Below are positions 8,757 to 15,431 of a stretch of 64,000 bases of DNA, piece by piece. Within the stretch, counting starts at the first letter, position 1; the number at the start of each line of letters is the position of its first letter. A program made the position numbers and the translations under genes. Below the pieces are notes generated by a model. That model was given only the letters and a program-made list of their open reading frames with translations. It was not told where the DNA came from and ran no database searches. The stretch lies in the NCBI RefSeq assembly GCF_002025705.1, contig NZ_CP018846.1:4083501-4147500 (forward strand), written 5' to 3'. The DNA is from Pseudomonas putida (GTDB lineage: Bacteria > Pseudomonadota > Gammaproteobacteria > Pseudomonadales > Pseudomonadaceae).

Positions 8757-9464
8757 TTAGATACCGATGGTTTGTACGTCGGACAGGGAAACCTTGCCCA
8801 CGCCCGCCAGGTTCAGCACCATCTCGCCGGTGGTGTTGAAGCTGACACTGGTGACCTTGGCTGGCAGCAAGGTATTCATCTGCACCGCCTTGCCGTCCAC
8901 CGTGGTGGTGGCAGTGAAGGTGTAGGTACCCGGGTCGACTTTCTCGCCCTTGTTATTGGTGCCATCCCAGATGAAGTCGCCGTAACCGGCCTTCTGCTCG
9001 CCCAGTTCGATGGTCTTGACGGTGTTGCCATCCTTGTCGGTGATGGTGACCTTCGCTTCGCTGATGGCCTGCGGCACCACGAACTGTGCATTGAAGCTGT
9101 CAGCGGTATCGACGATCGCCTTGTCGTTCTGCACGATCACCGAACGGCCTACCAGCGAAGATGCCTGCAGCGCTTGCGACGATGCCATGGCACTGGTGAT
9201 CGCACTGACCGACTCGTTCAGCGAAGTAATGCCTTCAAGGCTGCTGAACTGCGCCAGCTGGGCGACGAATTCACTGTTGTCCTGCGGATCCAGCGGGTTC
9301 TGGTTCTGCATCTGGGTGACGAGCAACTGCAGGAACGCATCCTTGCCCAGGGCCTGACCACCGGTCGCGGAACTGGTCGTGGAGGTTTTCTTGGTGCTGG
9401 AGCTGACACCGGACGCCGCGATGACGTCGTTGAGGTTCACACCGCTGCTGCTATCGACTGCCAT
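8757..9464 (-). CDS. flgD: Flagellar hook assembly scaffold FlgD
   Basis: FlgD caps the growing hook and is removed when the hook is complete. The 235-residue protein has the conserved N-terminal export and capping region (GKDAFLQLLVTQMQNQNPLD, then NSEFVAQLAQFSSLEGI). A C-terminal FLG/FnIII-like beta domain follows (GYGDFIWDGTNNKGEKVDPG). It lies 15 bases after flgC and 31 before flgE. Confidence 0.96.
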   Translation of the reverse strand: MAVDSSSGVNLNDVIAASGVSSSTKKTSTTSSATGGQALGKDAFLQLLVTQMQNQNPLDPQDNSEFVAQLAQFSSLEGITSLNESVSAITSAMASSQALQASSLVGRSVIVQNDKAIVDTADSFNAQFVVPQAISEAKVTITDKDGNTVKTIELGEQKAGYGDFIWDGTNNKGEKVDPGTYTFTATTTVDGKAVQMNTLLPAKVTSVSFNTTGEMVLNLAGVGKVSLSDVQTIGI

Positions 9465-9479
9465 GGTCTGGATTCCTTA

Positions 9480-9923
9480 TCACTGACCCAGGGTCAGTAC
9501 TTTCTGCATCATGTTCTTGGCGGTGTTCATCAGCTCGGCGTTGGTCTGGAACGCACGGCTGGCGGAGATCATGTCAGCCATCTCCTCGACCACGTTGACG
9601 TTCGGGTAGTAGACGTAGCCGTCCTTGTTCGCCGCCGGGTGATTCGGCTCGTAGCGCGCTTCCAGGTTGCTCTGGTCTTCGACGATACCCTTGACCTGCA
9701 CACCCTGCCCCGCTTCGCCCTGATCCTCGAACAGCGACTGGCTGACGCCGCTTTGCGCGTTCTGGAAGGTGGTGGCGAACACCGGGTGGCGCGCACGGTA
9801 GGTCTGGTCGATGCTCGACGACACCGTCTCGGCGTTGGCGATGTTCGAGGCGACGGTGTTGAGGCGAGTGTTCTGCGCGCTCATGCCGCTGCCGGCGATG
9901 TTGAAAACACTGGAAAGGGACAT
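9480..9923 (-). CDS. flgC: Flagellar proximal rod protein FlgC
   Basis: FlgC is a proximal rod subunit. The 147-residue product has the family start MSLSSVFNIAGSGMSAQNTR with SNIANAETV, the diagnostic middle GYVYYPNVNVVEEMADMI, and the C-terminal helix SRAFQTNAELMNTAKNMMQK. It begins 3 bases after flgB ends and precedes flgD by 15 bases, so translation is probably coupled. Confidence 0.96.
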   Translation of the reverse strand: MSLSSVFNIAGSGMSAQNTRLNTVASNIANAETVSSSIDQTYRARHPVFATTFQNAQSGVSQSLFEDQGEAGQGVQVKGIVEDQSNLEARYEPNHPAANKDGYVYYPNVNVVEEMADMISASRAFQTNAELMNTAKNMMQKVLTLGQ

Positions 9924-9926
9924 GAA

Positions 9927-10334
9927 TTACTCTCCGCGCAGGGCCGAAACCAGCCCTTTGAATTTACTGTTGAGCAAGGTGAAGCTGGCCTGGAAGCCGA
10001 TGGCGTTCTCGGTGTAGTTCGACTGCTCGATCTGGGCATCCACGGTGTTCTGGTCGATCGAAGGCTGGGTCGGCACGCGGTATTGCACCGTGTCGTCAGC
10101 CATCGCCAGGCCTTCGGCCTCGATGTGGCGGCTGTTGGTGCGATCCATGGCGAAGCGGCCGCTTTGCTGCTTCTGGCTCTCGGCAGCGAGCACCGAAGAG
10201 AAGTCCATGTCACGCGCCTTGTAGTTGGGCGTGTCGGCGTTGGCGATGTTGTTGGCCAGCACTTCGGCGCGCTGGGCGCGGAAGCCCAATGCCTTTTCGT
10301 GAATGCCAAGCGCCTTGTCGAAACTGATGCTCAT
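9927..10334 (-). CDS. flgB: Flagellar proximal rod protein FlgB
   Basis: FlgB is the first proximal rod protein and heads the flgB-C-D-E unit. From the ATG at 10334 the product is 135 residues and starts MSISFDKALGIHEKALGFRA, followed by NNIANADTPNYKARDMDF. The frame is open a further 93 codons upstream, but that part overlaps promoter and repeat sequence, so the shorter start is chosen. A sigma-54 site lies ~45-65 bases upstream. Confidence 0.95.
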   Translation of the reverse strand: MSISFDKALGIHEKALGFRAQRAEVLANNIANADTPNYKARDMDFSSVLAAESQKQQSGRFAMDRTNSRHIEAEGLAMADDTVQYRVPTQPSIDQNTVDAQIEQSNYTENAIGFQASFTLLNSKFKGLVSALRGE

Positions 10335-10380
10335 GTCGGGGAAACCTTCGAAGGTTGGCCGGAATTTCGTTGAGCTAGGT

Positions 10381-10398
10381 ATAGCAAGGGCTGTGCCA
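10381..10398 (-). promoter_or_regulatory. Sigma-54 promoter of flgB-C-D-E
   Basis: The minus strand reads TGGCACAGCCCTTGCTAT, a near-perfect RpoN -24/-12 element (TGGCAC-N5-TTGC) with GG and GC ten bases apart. The flgB ATG lies 47 bases downstream. Together with the FleQ-like site ~130 bases further upstream, this fits RpoN/FleQ control of early flagellar genes in Pseudomonas. Confidence 0.85.
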
Positions 10399-10462
10399 GA
10401 ATCCCCAAACCCCGCAAACACTGGGCTGCGACGCGGGTGACTGATGGCGCGATGCCAGAAAA

Positions 10463-10525
10463 GCGGCAAAGTGCTTCCGCCTGACGAAGGGAAAGCGGCA
10501 ATTGCCGGGCGGCAAAAGCGGCAAA
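10463..10525. repeat. Four GCGGCAA direct repeats upstream of flgB
   Basis: GCGGCAA occurs in direct orientation near 10463, 10495, 10509 and 10518, between the sigma-54 promoter and the FleQ-like palindrome. The last two copies are almost contiguous. No known binding protein is recognised. The position in an enhancer-dependent promoter region suggests a protein-binding or DNA-bending array, which is inference. Confidence 0.5.
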
Positions 10526-10538
10526 TCAAAAAATTGAC
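10525..10538. promoter_or_regulatory. Candidate FleQ-binding palindrome upstream of flgB
   Basis: The plus-strand sequence ATCAAAAAATTGAC matches 12 of 14 positions of the FleQ box as I recall it (GTCAATAAATTGAC). It lies ~130 bases upstream of the flgB sigma-54 element, a normal distance for an enhancer-binding protein. Confidence 0.5.
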
Positions 10539-10586
10539 GTCAGATGAGGGGCGCGGGTGATTGGCGTTGGATGTGTGTCGTTTTCG

Positions 10587-10799
10587 AGATCGAGCGCCGC
10601 CCGCGCGGCGCATCGCGGATAAATCCGCTCCTACATTTGTTGCAACGTGGCCATGCCTGTGAGGCCAAGGTTGTCAGCCGGTTTGCACGACTCAAGACTT
10701 GCGCCAAGGCTGGCAACCATGGCGTAACAGGTTCGGCACGTTGCAACAAATGTAGGAGCGGATTTATCCGCGATGCGCCGCGCGGGCGGCGCTCGATCT
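10587..10799. repeat. Long palindromic repeat, copy 1
   Basis: This ~213 bp imperfect palindrome has outer arms starting AGATCGAGCGCCGCCC and ending in its complement. Each arm contains a GC-rich palindrome, a second one (GCGGATAAATCCGC) and CTCCTACATTTGTTGCAACGT. The centre carries GGTTGTCAGCCGG and GGCTGGCAACCATGG. Three more copies occur at 38508, 41770 and 42902. This copy has the same orientation as the one at 42902. It fills much of the 510-base gap between flgB and cheR. Confidence 0.85.
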
Positions 10800-10843
10800 G
10801 ATAGGCGCAGAAAGCATCAAGGCGAACACCTGTCAGCCCAAAC

Positions 10844-11671
10844 TCACTTGGCCTGGTAGATGATCCCCGGGCTGCACTGGACCATCTGGTAATGGTCCGG
10901 CAACCCGTTCAGCGCCTCCGAGGCGCCGAGGAACAGGTAGCCCCCGGGCTTCAGCGTGCTGTGGATACGCATCAGGATGTCCTTCTTCACCTGCGCCGAG
11001 AAATAGATCAGCACATTGCGGCAGAACACGATGTCGAACTTGCCCAGGCTCGCATAGCTGTCGAGCAGGTTGAACGAGCGGAACTCAACGCGGCTGCGGA
11101 TCGCCGGCTTGACCGCCCAGCGCCCCGGCGCCTTGGTGTCGAAGTAGCGCTGCAGGCGCTCCTGGGACAGGCCACGGGCAATCGCCAGGCTGTCGTACTC
11201 ACCGGTCTTGCAGTTGGTCAGCATCGAGCCGGACAGGTCGGTGGCAACGATCTGCGCACCCATCTTCAACTGGCCCAGGTTGCTGCGCTCGAACTCATCG
11301 ATGGCCATCGAAATCGAGTAAGGCTCCTGCCCCGACGAGCAGGCCGCCGACCACATGCGCAGGCGCTGGCCGGGGTTGTTCCTGATGAACTCGGGGATGA
11401 CCTTGTTCTTCAGCACTTCGAACGGGTAGGTATCGCGAAACCACAGGGTCTCGTTGGTGGTCATCGCATCCACCACCTGCTCGCGCAGACCGCCCCGCGG
11501 CTGGGTCTGGATACGTTGCACCAGCTCGCCCAGGCTCTTGATGCCCTGCTGTTCCATCAGCTTGTTGAGACGGCTGGAAACCAGGTACTGCTTATTCTCC
11601 CCCAGCAGGATGCCACAGGCTTTCTCCAGGAAGACCCTGAACTGTTCGAACTCCAAATTACCCGTAGACAC
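10844..11671 (-). CDS. cheR: Chemotaxis protein methyltransferase CheR
   Basis: CheR transfers methyl groups from S-adenosylmethionine to glutamates of chemoreceptors, providing sensory adaptation. The 275-residue protein has the N-terminal CheR helical domain (FEQFRVFLEKACGILLGENK, residues ~8-60). A C-terminal Rossmann methyltransferase follows, with the SAM-binding motif MWSAACSSGQEPYS, the acidic motif ATDLSGSML, and FDIVFCRNVLIYF. It follows cheV in the same direction with a 51-base gap that contains a 20-base perfect palindrome. The place next to flgA-M-N is typical of Pseudomonas flagellar clusters. Confidence 0.95.
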   Translation of the reverse strand: MSTGNLEFEQFRVFLEKACGILLGENKQYLVSSRLNKLMEQQGIKSLGELVQRIQTQPRGGLREQVVDAMTTNETLWFRDTYPFEVLKNKVIPEFIRNNPGQRLRMWSAACSSGQEPYSISMAIDEFERSNLGQLKMGAQIVATDLSGSMLTNCKTGEYDSLAIARGLSQERLQRYFDTKAPGRWAVKPAIRSRVEFRSFNLLDSYASLGKFDIVFCRNVLIYFSAQVKKDILMRIHSTLKPGGYLFLGASEALNGLPDHYQMVQCSPGIIYQAK

Positions 11672-11698
11672 TACTGCCGCCTCTTTTCAATCACTGGT

Positions 11699-11718
11699 GC
11701 CGGGGGCATGCCCCCGGC
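11699..11718. other. 20-base perfect palindrome between cheV and cheR
   Basis: GCCGGGGGCATGCCCCCGGC is fully self-complementary and would form a very stable hairpin in the cheV-cheR transcript. No T run follows on the minus strand, so it is not a canonical terminator. It could act as an mRNA-processing or stabilising element. Confidence 0.6.
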
Positions 11719-11722
11719 TGCT

Positions 11723-12652
11723 TCAATGCGCTGCCTTGATCCGGTCGACCACGCGCTGGGCCAAATCGTCCGGCTTGAACTTGGCCAGGAAGTCATCGGC
11801 CCCGACCTTCTTGACCATCGCCTGGTTGAATACCCCGGACAACGAAGTATGCAGGCAGATGTGCAATTTTTGCATACGCGGGTCGCTACGGATCTCCGCG
11901 GTCAGCGTATAGCCGTCCATTTCCGGCATTTCAATGTCGGAGATCATCATCAGGAACTCTTCTTCGGGCTTCTTGCCCTCGTCCACCAGCTTGCGCAGGT
12001 AGTCCAGGGCCTGTCGGCCATCGTTGAGCGCCACCACTTCCACACCTACCGTCTGCAGGCAGCGGCTGACCTGCTTGCGCGCCACCGACGAATCGTCGAC
12101 GGTCAGCACCCGCAGCAGCGTGGCCTTGTCCTGCACCTCGGCGTCGACCACACCGGCAGACACCGACTCCGACGAGGGCGCCACTTCGGCCAGCACTTTT
12201 TCCACGTCGATGATCTCGACCATGCGGTTGTCGACCCGTGTGACGGCGGTCAGGTAATGATCGCGGCCGGTGCCCTTGGGTGGCGGATGAATCTCTTCCC
12301 AGTTCATGTTGACGATGCGCTCGACCGAGTGCACCAGAAAGCCCTGGGTCTTGGTGTTGTACTCGGTGATGATCACGAAACTGTTGCGCGTGTCTTCCTG
12401 CAACCCTGGCAGGCCGGTCGCCATCGACAGGTCGAGGATCGGGATGGTCGCCCCGCGAATGTTGGCCACGCCTCGCACCACCGGGTGCGACTTGGGCAGC
12501 ACGGTCAGCTCAGGGCACTGCAGCACCTCGCGGACCTTGAATACGTTGATGCCGTAAAGCTGCGCCCCGTTGAGACGGAACAGCAGCAACTCCAGGCGAT
12601 TCTGCCCGACCAGCTGTGTGCGCTGGTTGACTGAATCCATTACCCCCGCCAT
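11723..12652 (-). CDS. cheV: Chemotaxis coupling protein CheV (CheW-receiver fusion)
   Basis: CheV couples chemoreceptors to CheA and modulates signalling through a phosphorylatable receiver. The 309-residue protein has an N-terminal CheW-like domain (residues ~15-165, e.g. LLLFRLNGAQLYGINVFKVRE and VRGVANIRGATIPILDL). A C-terminal response-regulator domain follows (residues ~175-300), with the acidic pocket VDDSSVARKQ, the phospho-acceptor aspartate in MISDIEMPEMDG, and the conserved lysine in FLAKFKPDDL. An AAGGAGT Shine-Dalgarno precedes the ATG. A second ATG lies four codons in and gives the start MDSVNQ. It is divergent from flgA. Confidence 0.94.
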   Translation of the reverse strand: MAGVMDSVNQRTQLVGQNRLELLLFRLNGAQLYGINVFKVREVLQCPELTVLPKSHPVVRGVANIRGATIPILDLSMATGLPGLQEDTRNSFVIITEYNTKTQGFLVHSVERIVNMNWEEIHPPPKGTGRDHYLTAVTRVDNRMVEIIDVEKVLAEVAPSSESVSAGVVDAEVQDKATLLRVLTVDDSSVARKQVSRCLQTVGVEVVALNDGRQALDYLRKLVDEGKKPEEEFLMMISDIEMPEMDGYTLTAEIRSDPRMQKLHICLHTSLSGVFNQAMVKKVGADDFLAKFKPDDLAQRVVDRIKAAH

Positions 12653-12683
12653 GCCTGACTCCTTATGCTTTCTGCCTTTTTGG

Positions 12684-12700
12684 TGCTACATGGTCACCAA
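12684..12700 (-). promoter_or_regulatory. Possible sigma-54 promoter of cheV
   Basis: The minus strand reads TTGGTGACCATGTAGCA, with GG and GC ten bases apart. The -24 half lacks the usual CAC, and the -12 half is TAGC instead of TTGC, so the match is weak. It lies ~30 bases upstream of cheV and back to back with the flgA sigma-54 candidate. Confidence 0.35.
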
Positions 12701-12702
12701 GT

Positions 12703-12718
12703 CGGCACGGGCTTTGCT
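12703..12718 (+). promoter_or_regulatory. Sigma-54 promoter of flgA
   Basis: CGGCACGGGCTTTGCT matches the RpoN consensus (GGCACG-N4-TTGC) with GG and GC ten bases apart. The predicted transcription start (~12729) falls only 1-2 bases before the flgA ATG at 12731. Either the flgA message is nearly leaderless or translation starts elsewhere. Confidence 0.6.
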
Positions 12719-12730
12719 TTTTTGAGCGCC

Positions 12731-13483
12731 ATGTACACGAAAACGACAAATTTCCGACGACTGACGCACCTGCTGAGCGGCTCGCTCGCCGTGCTGTGCC
12801 TGCTGGCACCCGGCGTTCGCACGCTGGCGGACGCGGTTACCTTGCCTGAACAGCTTATCGGTGTCACCCAAGGGTTTCTTGAATTCAGCGTCGAGGATTA
12901 CCTGGCCACCACCCAGACCCCAGGGCGTTACGAAATCCAGGTCAACCCGCTCGACCCGCGCCTGCGCATGCCGCTGTGCAGCCAGCAGCTGGACGCCTCG
13001 CTGGAAAGCCCGGCGCAACCACTGGGCCGGGTTACCGTGCGAGTGCGCTGCGACGGCAGCGCACCGTGGACGATTTTCGTGCCGGCAACCGTACGGCTGT
13101 TCCGCGATGTGGTGGTGGTGACCCGCCCACTCAAGCGCGACAACCTCATCGGCGAGGGCGACGTGGCCCTGCGCGAACGCGACGTCGGCACATTGCCCCA
13201 GGGCTTTCTCACCGACCTCGACCAGGCAGTTGGCATGAAGATGCTGCGCCCGACGGTGCTCGACCAGGTCCTCACGCCGCAGCATCTGGAGCAAGCCGAG
13301 GTGGTGCGCAAGGGCGACCATGTAGTGATCACTGCGCGCAGCGGTTCCTTGAGCGTGCGCATGCCTGGCGAAGCCTTGGCCAAGGGTGGCCAGGGCGAGC
13401 AGATCCGCGTGCGCAACCTCAATTCGCAGCGGGTGGTCAAGGCCCGGGTAACCGGCCCCGGCCAGGTCGAGGTCGCCATGTAG
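12731..13483 (+). CDS. flgA: Flagellar P-ring assembly chaperone FlgA
   Basis: FlgA is a periplasmic chaperone needed to assemble FlgI into the P-ring. The chosen start gives 250 residues with a signal peptide (MYTKTTNFRRLTHLLSG, then LAVLCLLAPGVRTLADA). The C-terminal half has the SAF/FlgA fold (PLKRDNLIGEGDVALRERDV, DQVLTPQHLEQAEVVRKGD, GGQGEQIRVRNLNSQRVVKA). The frame is open from 12665, but that extension overlaps the sigma-54 site. No strong Shine-Dalgarno precedes 12731. It heads a row of flagellar genes on the plus strand (flgA, flgM, flgN). Confidence 0.92.
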   Translation: MYTKTTNFRRLTHLLSGSLAVLCLLAPGVRTLADAVTLPEQLIGVTQGFLEFSVEDYLATTQTPGRYEIQVNPLDPRLRMPLCSQQLDASLESPAQPLGRVTVRVRCDGSAPWTIFVPATVRLFRDVVVVTRPLKRDNLIGEGDVALRERDVGTLPQGFLTDLDQAVGMKMLRPTVLDQVLTPQHLEQAEVVRKGDHVVITARSGSLSVRMPGEALAKGGQGEQIRVRNLNSQRVVKARVTGPGQVEVAM

Positions 13484-13570
13484 ATTACGCTGGCGGTGTG
13501 CAACTGCTTTTCCTAAACTGTGCGGAAACGGGTTCGCGAGCTTGCTGACAGGCGGCTAAGCATTTGTGCC

Positions 13571-13597
13571 TAAAGTTTCTTTCGGGTTGGCCGAAAA
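13571..13597 (+). promoter_or_regulatory. FliA (sigma-28) promoter of flgM
   Basis: TAAAGTTT at 13571-13578, an 11-base spacer and GCCGAAAA at 13590-13597 match the FliA consensus (TAAAGTTT-N11-GCCGATAA) almost completely. It lies 37 bases before flgM. FliA-dependent flgM expression is the known autoregulatory arrangement for late flagellar genes. Confidence 0.85.
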
Positions 13598-13633
13598 CAA
13601 GGCAAGCGTCCAAATACCCAGAGGTTTCTGATC

Positions 13634-13948
13634 ATGGTCATCGACTTCAGTCGTTTGAATAACTCTCCGTCCGTTACGGGCGGCGTTCGTGGCAATGCCA
13701 CGCCCGGCAACGCCGAAAAAACCGGCGAAACCCAAGAAGCGCCAAAAAGCGCCAGCGCCAGCGGAGAAGCGGTACACCTCAGCCAAGAGGCCCAGCAGTT
13801 GCAAAAGGTCAGCGACAAGCTGCGCGACCAGCCCGTCGTCAACAGTGCCCGCGTGGCGCAGTTGAAACAGGCGATCGCAGACGGCAGCTACCAGGTCGAT
13901 GCCGGCCGGGTCGCCAGCAAACTGCTCGATTTCGAAGCCCAGCGCTGA
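13634..13948 (+). CDS. flgM: Anti-sigma-28 factor FlgM
   Basis: FlgM binds and inhibits FliA until the hook is finished and FlgM is exported. The product is 104 residues and mostly disordered in its N-terminal half (GGVRGNATPGNAEKTGETQE). The C-terminal FliA-binding region is conserved (VNSARVAQLKQAIADGSYQV, then DAGRVASKLLDFE). The start MVIDFSRLNN is typical of Pseudomonas FlgM. A FliA promoter lies just upstream, separate from the sigma-54 promoter of flgA, and flgN follows 50 bases downstream. Confidence 0.95.
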   Translation: MVIDFSRLNNSPSVTGGVRGNATPGNAEKTGETQEAPKSASASGEAVHLSQEAQQLQKVSDKLRDQPVVNSARVAQLKQAIADGSYQVDAGRVASKLLDFEAQR

Positions 13949-13998
13949 CCGTTCGGCGCGCTGACTTCACGGACGCTATGTAAAGCCAAGAGTTAGCC

Positions 13999-14466
13999 AT
14001 GCACGACATCACTTTGCTGCAACTGATCGAAGACGACATCGCCCCGACCCAGGAACTGCTCGACCTCCTCCAGCAGGAGTCGATGGCCCTGCACGGCCGC
14101 GACATGGCACCGCTGGAGGGCATCCTGGCCCGCAAGCAGTCGCTTATCGTCCTGCTCGAGCAGCAAGGCATGCGCCGCAGCAACCTGCTCACCAGCCTTG
14201 GCCTGAGCGCCAATCGCGCCGGCGTGCAGGCACTGGCGGCGCAGTCGGACAACGGCGAGCTGATCATGCAGCAGCTCGAAGTGCTGAACCAGCTGATGAA
14301 CGACTGCCAGAAGACCAACGAGGCCAATGGCCGGATCATCCAGGTACAGCAGCACGTCACGGCCAACCAGATCAGAATCCTCCAGGGCGGTGAAGCACCA
14401 TCGCTCTACGACAGCCGTGGCACCACTTCTCCACTTGCCAAGCCCCGGGCGCTCAGCCAAGTGTGA
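13999..14466 (+). CDS. flgN: Flagellar export chaperone FlgN
   Basis: FlgN is the cytosolic chaperone of the hook-associated proteins FlgK and FlgL. The 155-residue product is an all-helical FlgN-family protein (LLQLIEDDIAPTQELLDLLQ, LARKQSLIVLLEQQGMRRS, VLNQLMNDCQKTNEANGRII) with a Pro/Ser-rich tail. It follows flgM directly in the same direction, as in other Pseudomonas. Its clients flgK and flgL lie at the left edge of the window. Confidence 0.92.
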   Translation: MHDITLLQLIEDDIAPTQELLDLLQQESMALHGRDMAPLEGILARKQSLIVLLEQQGMRRSNLLTSLGLSANRAGVQALAAQSDNGELIMQQLEVLNQLMNDCQKTNEANGRIIQVQQHVTANQIRILQGGEAPSLYDSRGTTSPLAKPRALSQV

Positions 14467-14546
14467 TTACTTCTATCAAGGCACGGAACATACTGGCAAA
14501 ATGCCGTTACTTGCGTGTGTCGTTTTTGCCTGGAGATTGAAAACCC

Positions 14547-15290
14547 GTGTTCAATGAAACCGATGCCCCGCAACCGCCAAAGGTGCTGAACACGCCCTTG
14601 GAGATCGCGGCCAACCTGCGCCAGCTGCAAGAAAGCCATGATCCACTGATCATCACCTTCCACGAGCGCAGCCAGCGGTTCCAGAGCTATGTGGTGCATG
14701 TGGACCGTGACAGCAATACCCTGGCACTGGACGAAATGATCCCGCGCGATGGCGAAAAATTCATCGAGAACGGCGAACCGTTCCGCGTCGAAGGCTTCCA
14801 CGACGGCGTGCGCATCGCCTGGGAATGCAATCACGAACTGAAGATCAGCGAAGTCGACGGCCACCGCTGCTACCGCGGCGCGATGCCGGAAGAGATGACC
14901 TACCACCAGCGCCGCAACGCCTTCCGCGCCGCGCTGAAGCTGTCGCAACTGGTCGACATCATCCTCGACGGCAGTTTCCTCAAGGGCAACGGCGCCCTGC
15001 GCGGCAAGCTGCTGGACATTTCCGCCACTGGCTGCAAGCTGCGTTTCGAGGGCAACGTCGAGAACTGCCTGCAACTGGGCCAGGTGTACGAACGCTTCAA
15101 GGCCAGCAACCCGCTGGGGCTGGTGGATACCATGGTCGAGCTGCGCCACCTGCACTATGAAGAGCGGATCAACACCACCTTCGCTGGCGTGCGCTTTCAC
15201 AACCTCAATGGTCAGGCACAGCGCAAGATCGAGAGTTTTGTCTACCAGCTGCAGCGAGAAGCGCGGCGGTTCGACAAGGACGACTATTGA
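14547..15290 (+). CDS. flgZ: c-di-GMP-binding flagellar brake protein, YcgR/FlgZ family
   Basis: PilZ proteins of this type bind c-di-GMP and then interact with the flagellar motor to slow swimming. The 247-residue protein has an N-terminal YcgR-N domain (residues ~10-110) and a C-terminal PilZ domain. The PilZ part shows both c-di-GMP motifs: the RxxxR-type arginines in YHQRRNAFR and the D-x-S-x-x-G motif in LLDISATGCKLRF. The gene lies downstream of flgN in the same direction with an 80-base gap, and a strong terminator follows. Two diguanylate cyclase candidates lie further along the window. Confidence 0.9.
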   Translation: MFNETDAPQPPKVLNTPLEIAANLRQLQESHDPLIITFHERSQRFQSYVVHVDRDSNTLALDEMIPRDGEKFIENGEPFRVEGFHDGVRIAWECNHELKISEVDGHRCYRGAMPEEMTYHQRRNAFRAALKLSQLVDIILDGSFLKGNGALRGKLLDISATGCKLRFEGNVENCLQLGQVYERFKASNPLGLVDTMVELRHLHYEERINTTFAGVRFHNLNGQAQRKIESFVYQLQREARRFDKDDY

Positions 15291-15308
15291 TCGTCAGCCG
15301 ATATATGA

Positions 15309-15333
15309 ACGCCACCCATCGGGTGGCGTTTTT
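15309..15333 (+). terminator. Rho-independent terminator after flgZ
   Basis: AACGCCACCC, an ATC loop and GGGTGGCGTT followed by TTT form a perfect 10-base-pair stem with a T run. It starts 19 bases after the flgZ stop. Beyond it, 15335-15431 holds degraded REP-like arms (TTCACGGGTAAACCCGCCCC and CCGCGAAGAGGCCGGTACAG) before the convergent MFS gene ends. Confidence 0.85.
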
Positions 15334-15431
15334 GTTTCTCCCGAGCCGCCCCCTTCACGGGTAAACCCGCCCCCACTGGATCGCATTGCCTTTGAGGCCT
15401 GTGCAGTACCCGCGAAGAGGCCGGTACAGGC

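Noticed and set aside
10587..10799. Palindromic element considered as a miniature insertion sequence or integron-type attachment site
   Set aside because: No target-site duplication or transposase is visible, and the nested palindromes fit REP/BIME-type repeats better. It is kept as a repeat.
14467..14546. FliA promoter before flgZ
   Set aside because: GCCGTTAC resembles a FliA -10, but no -35 element with an 11-base spacer is visible.
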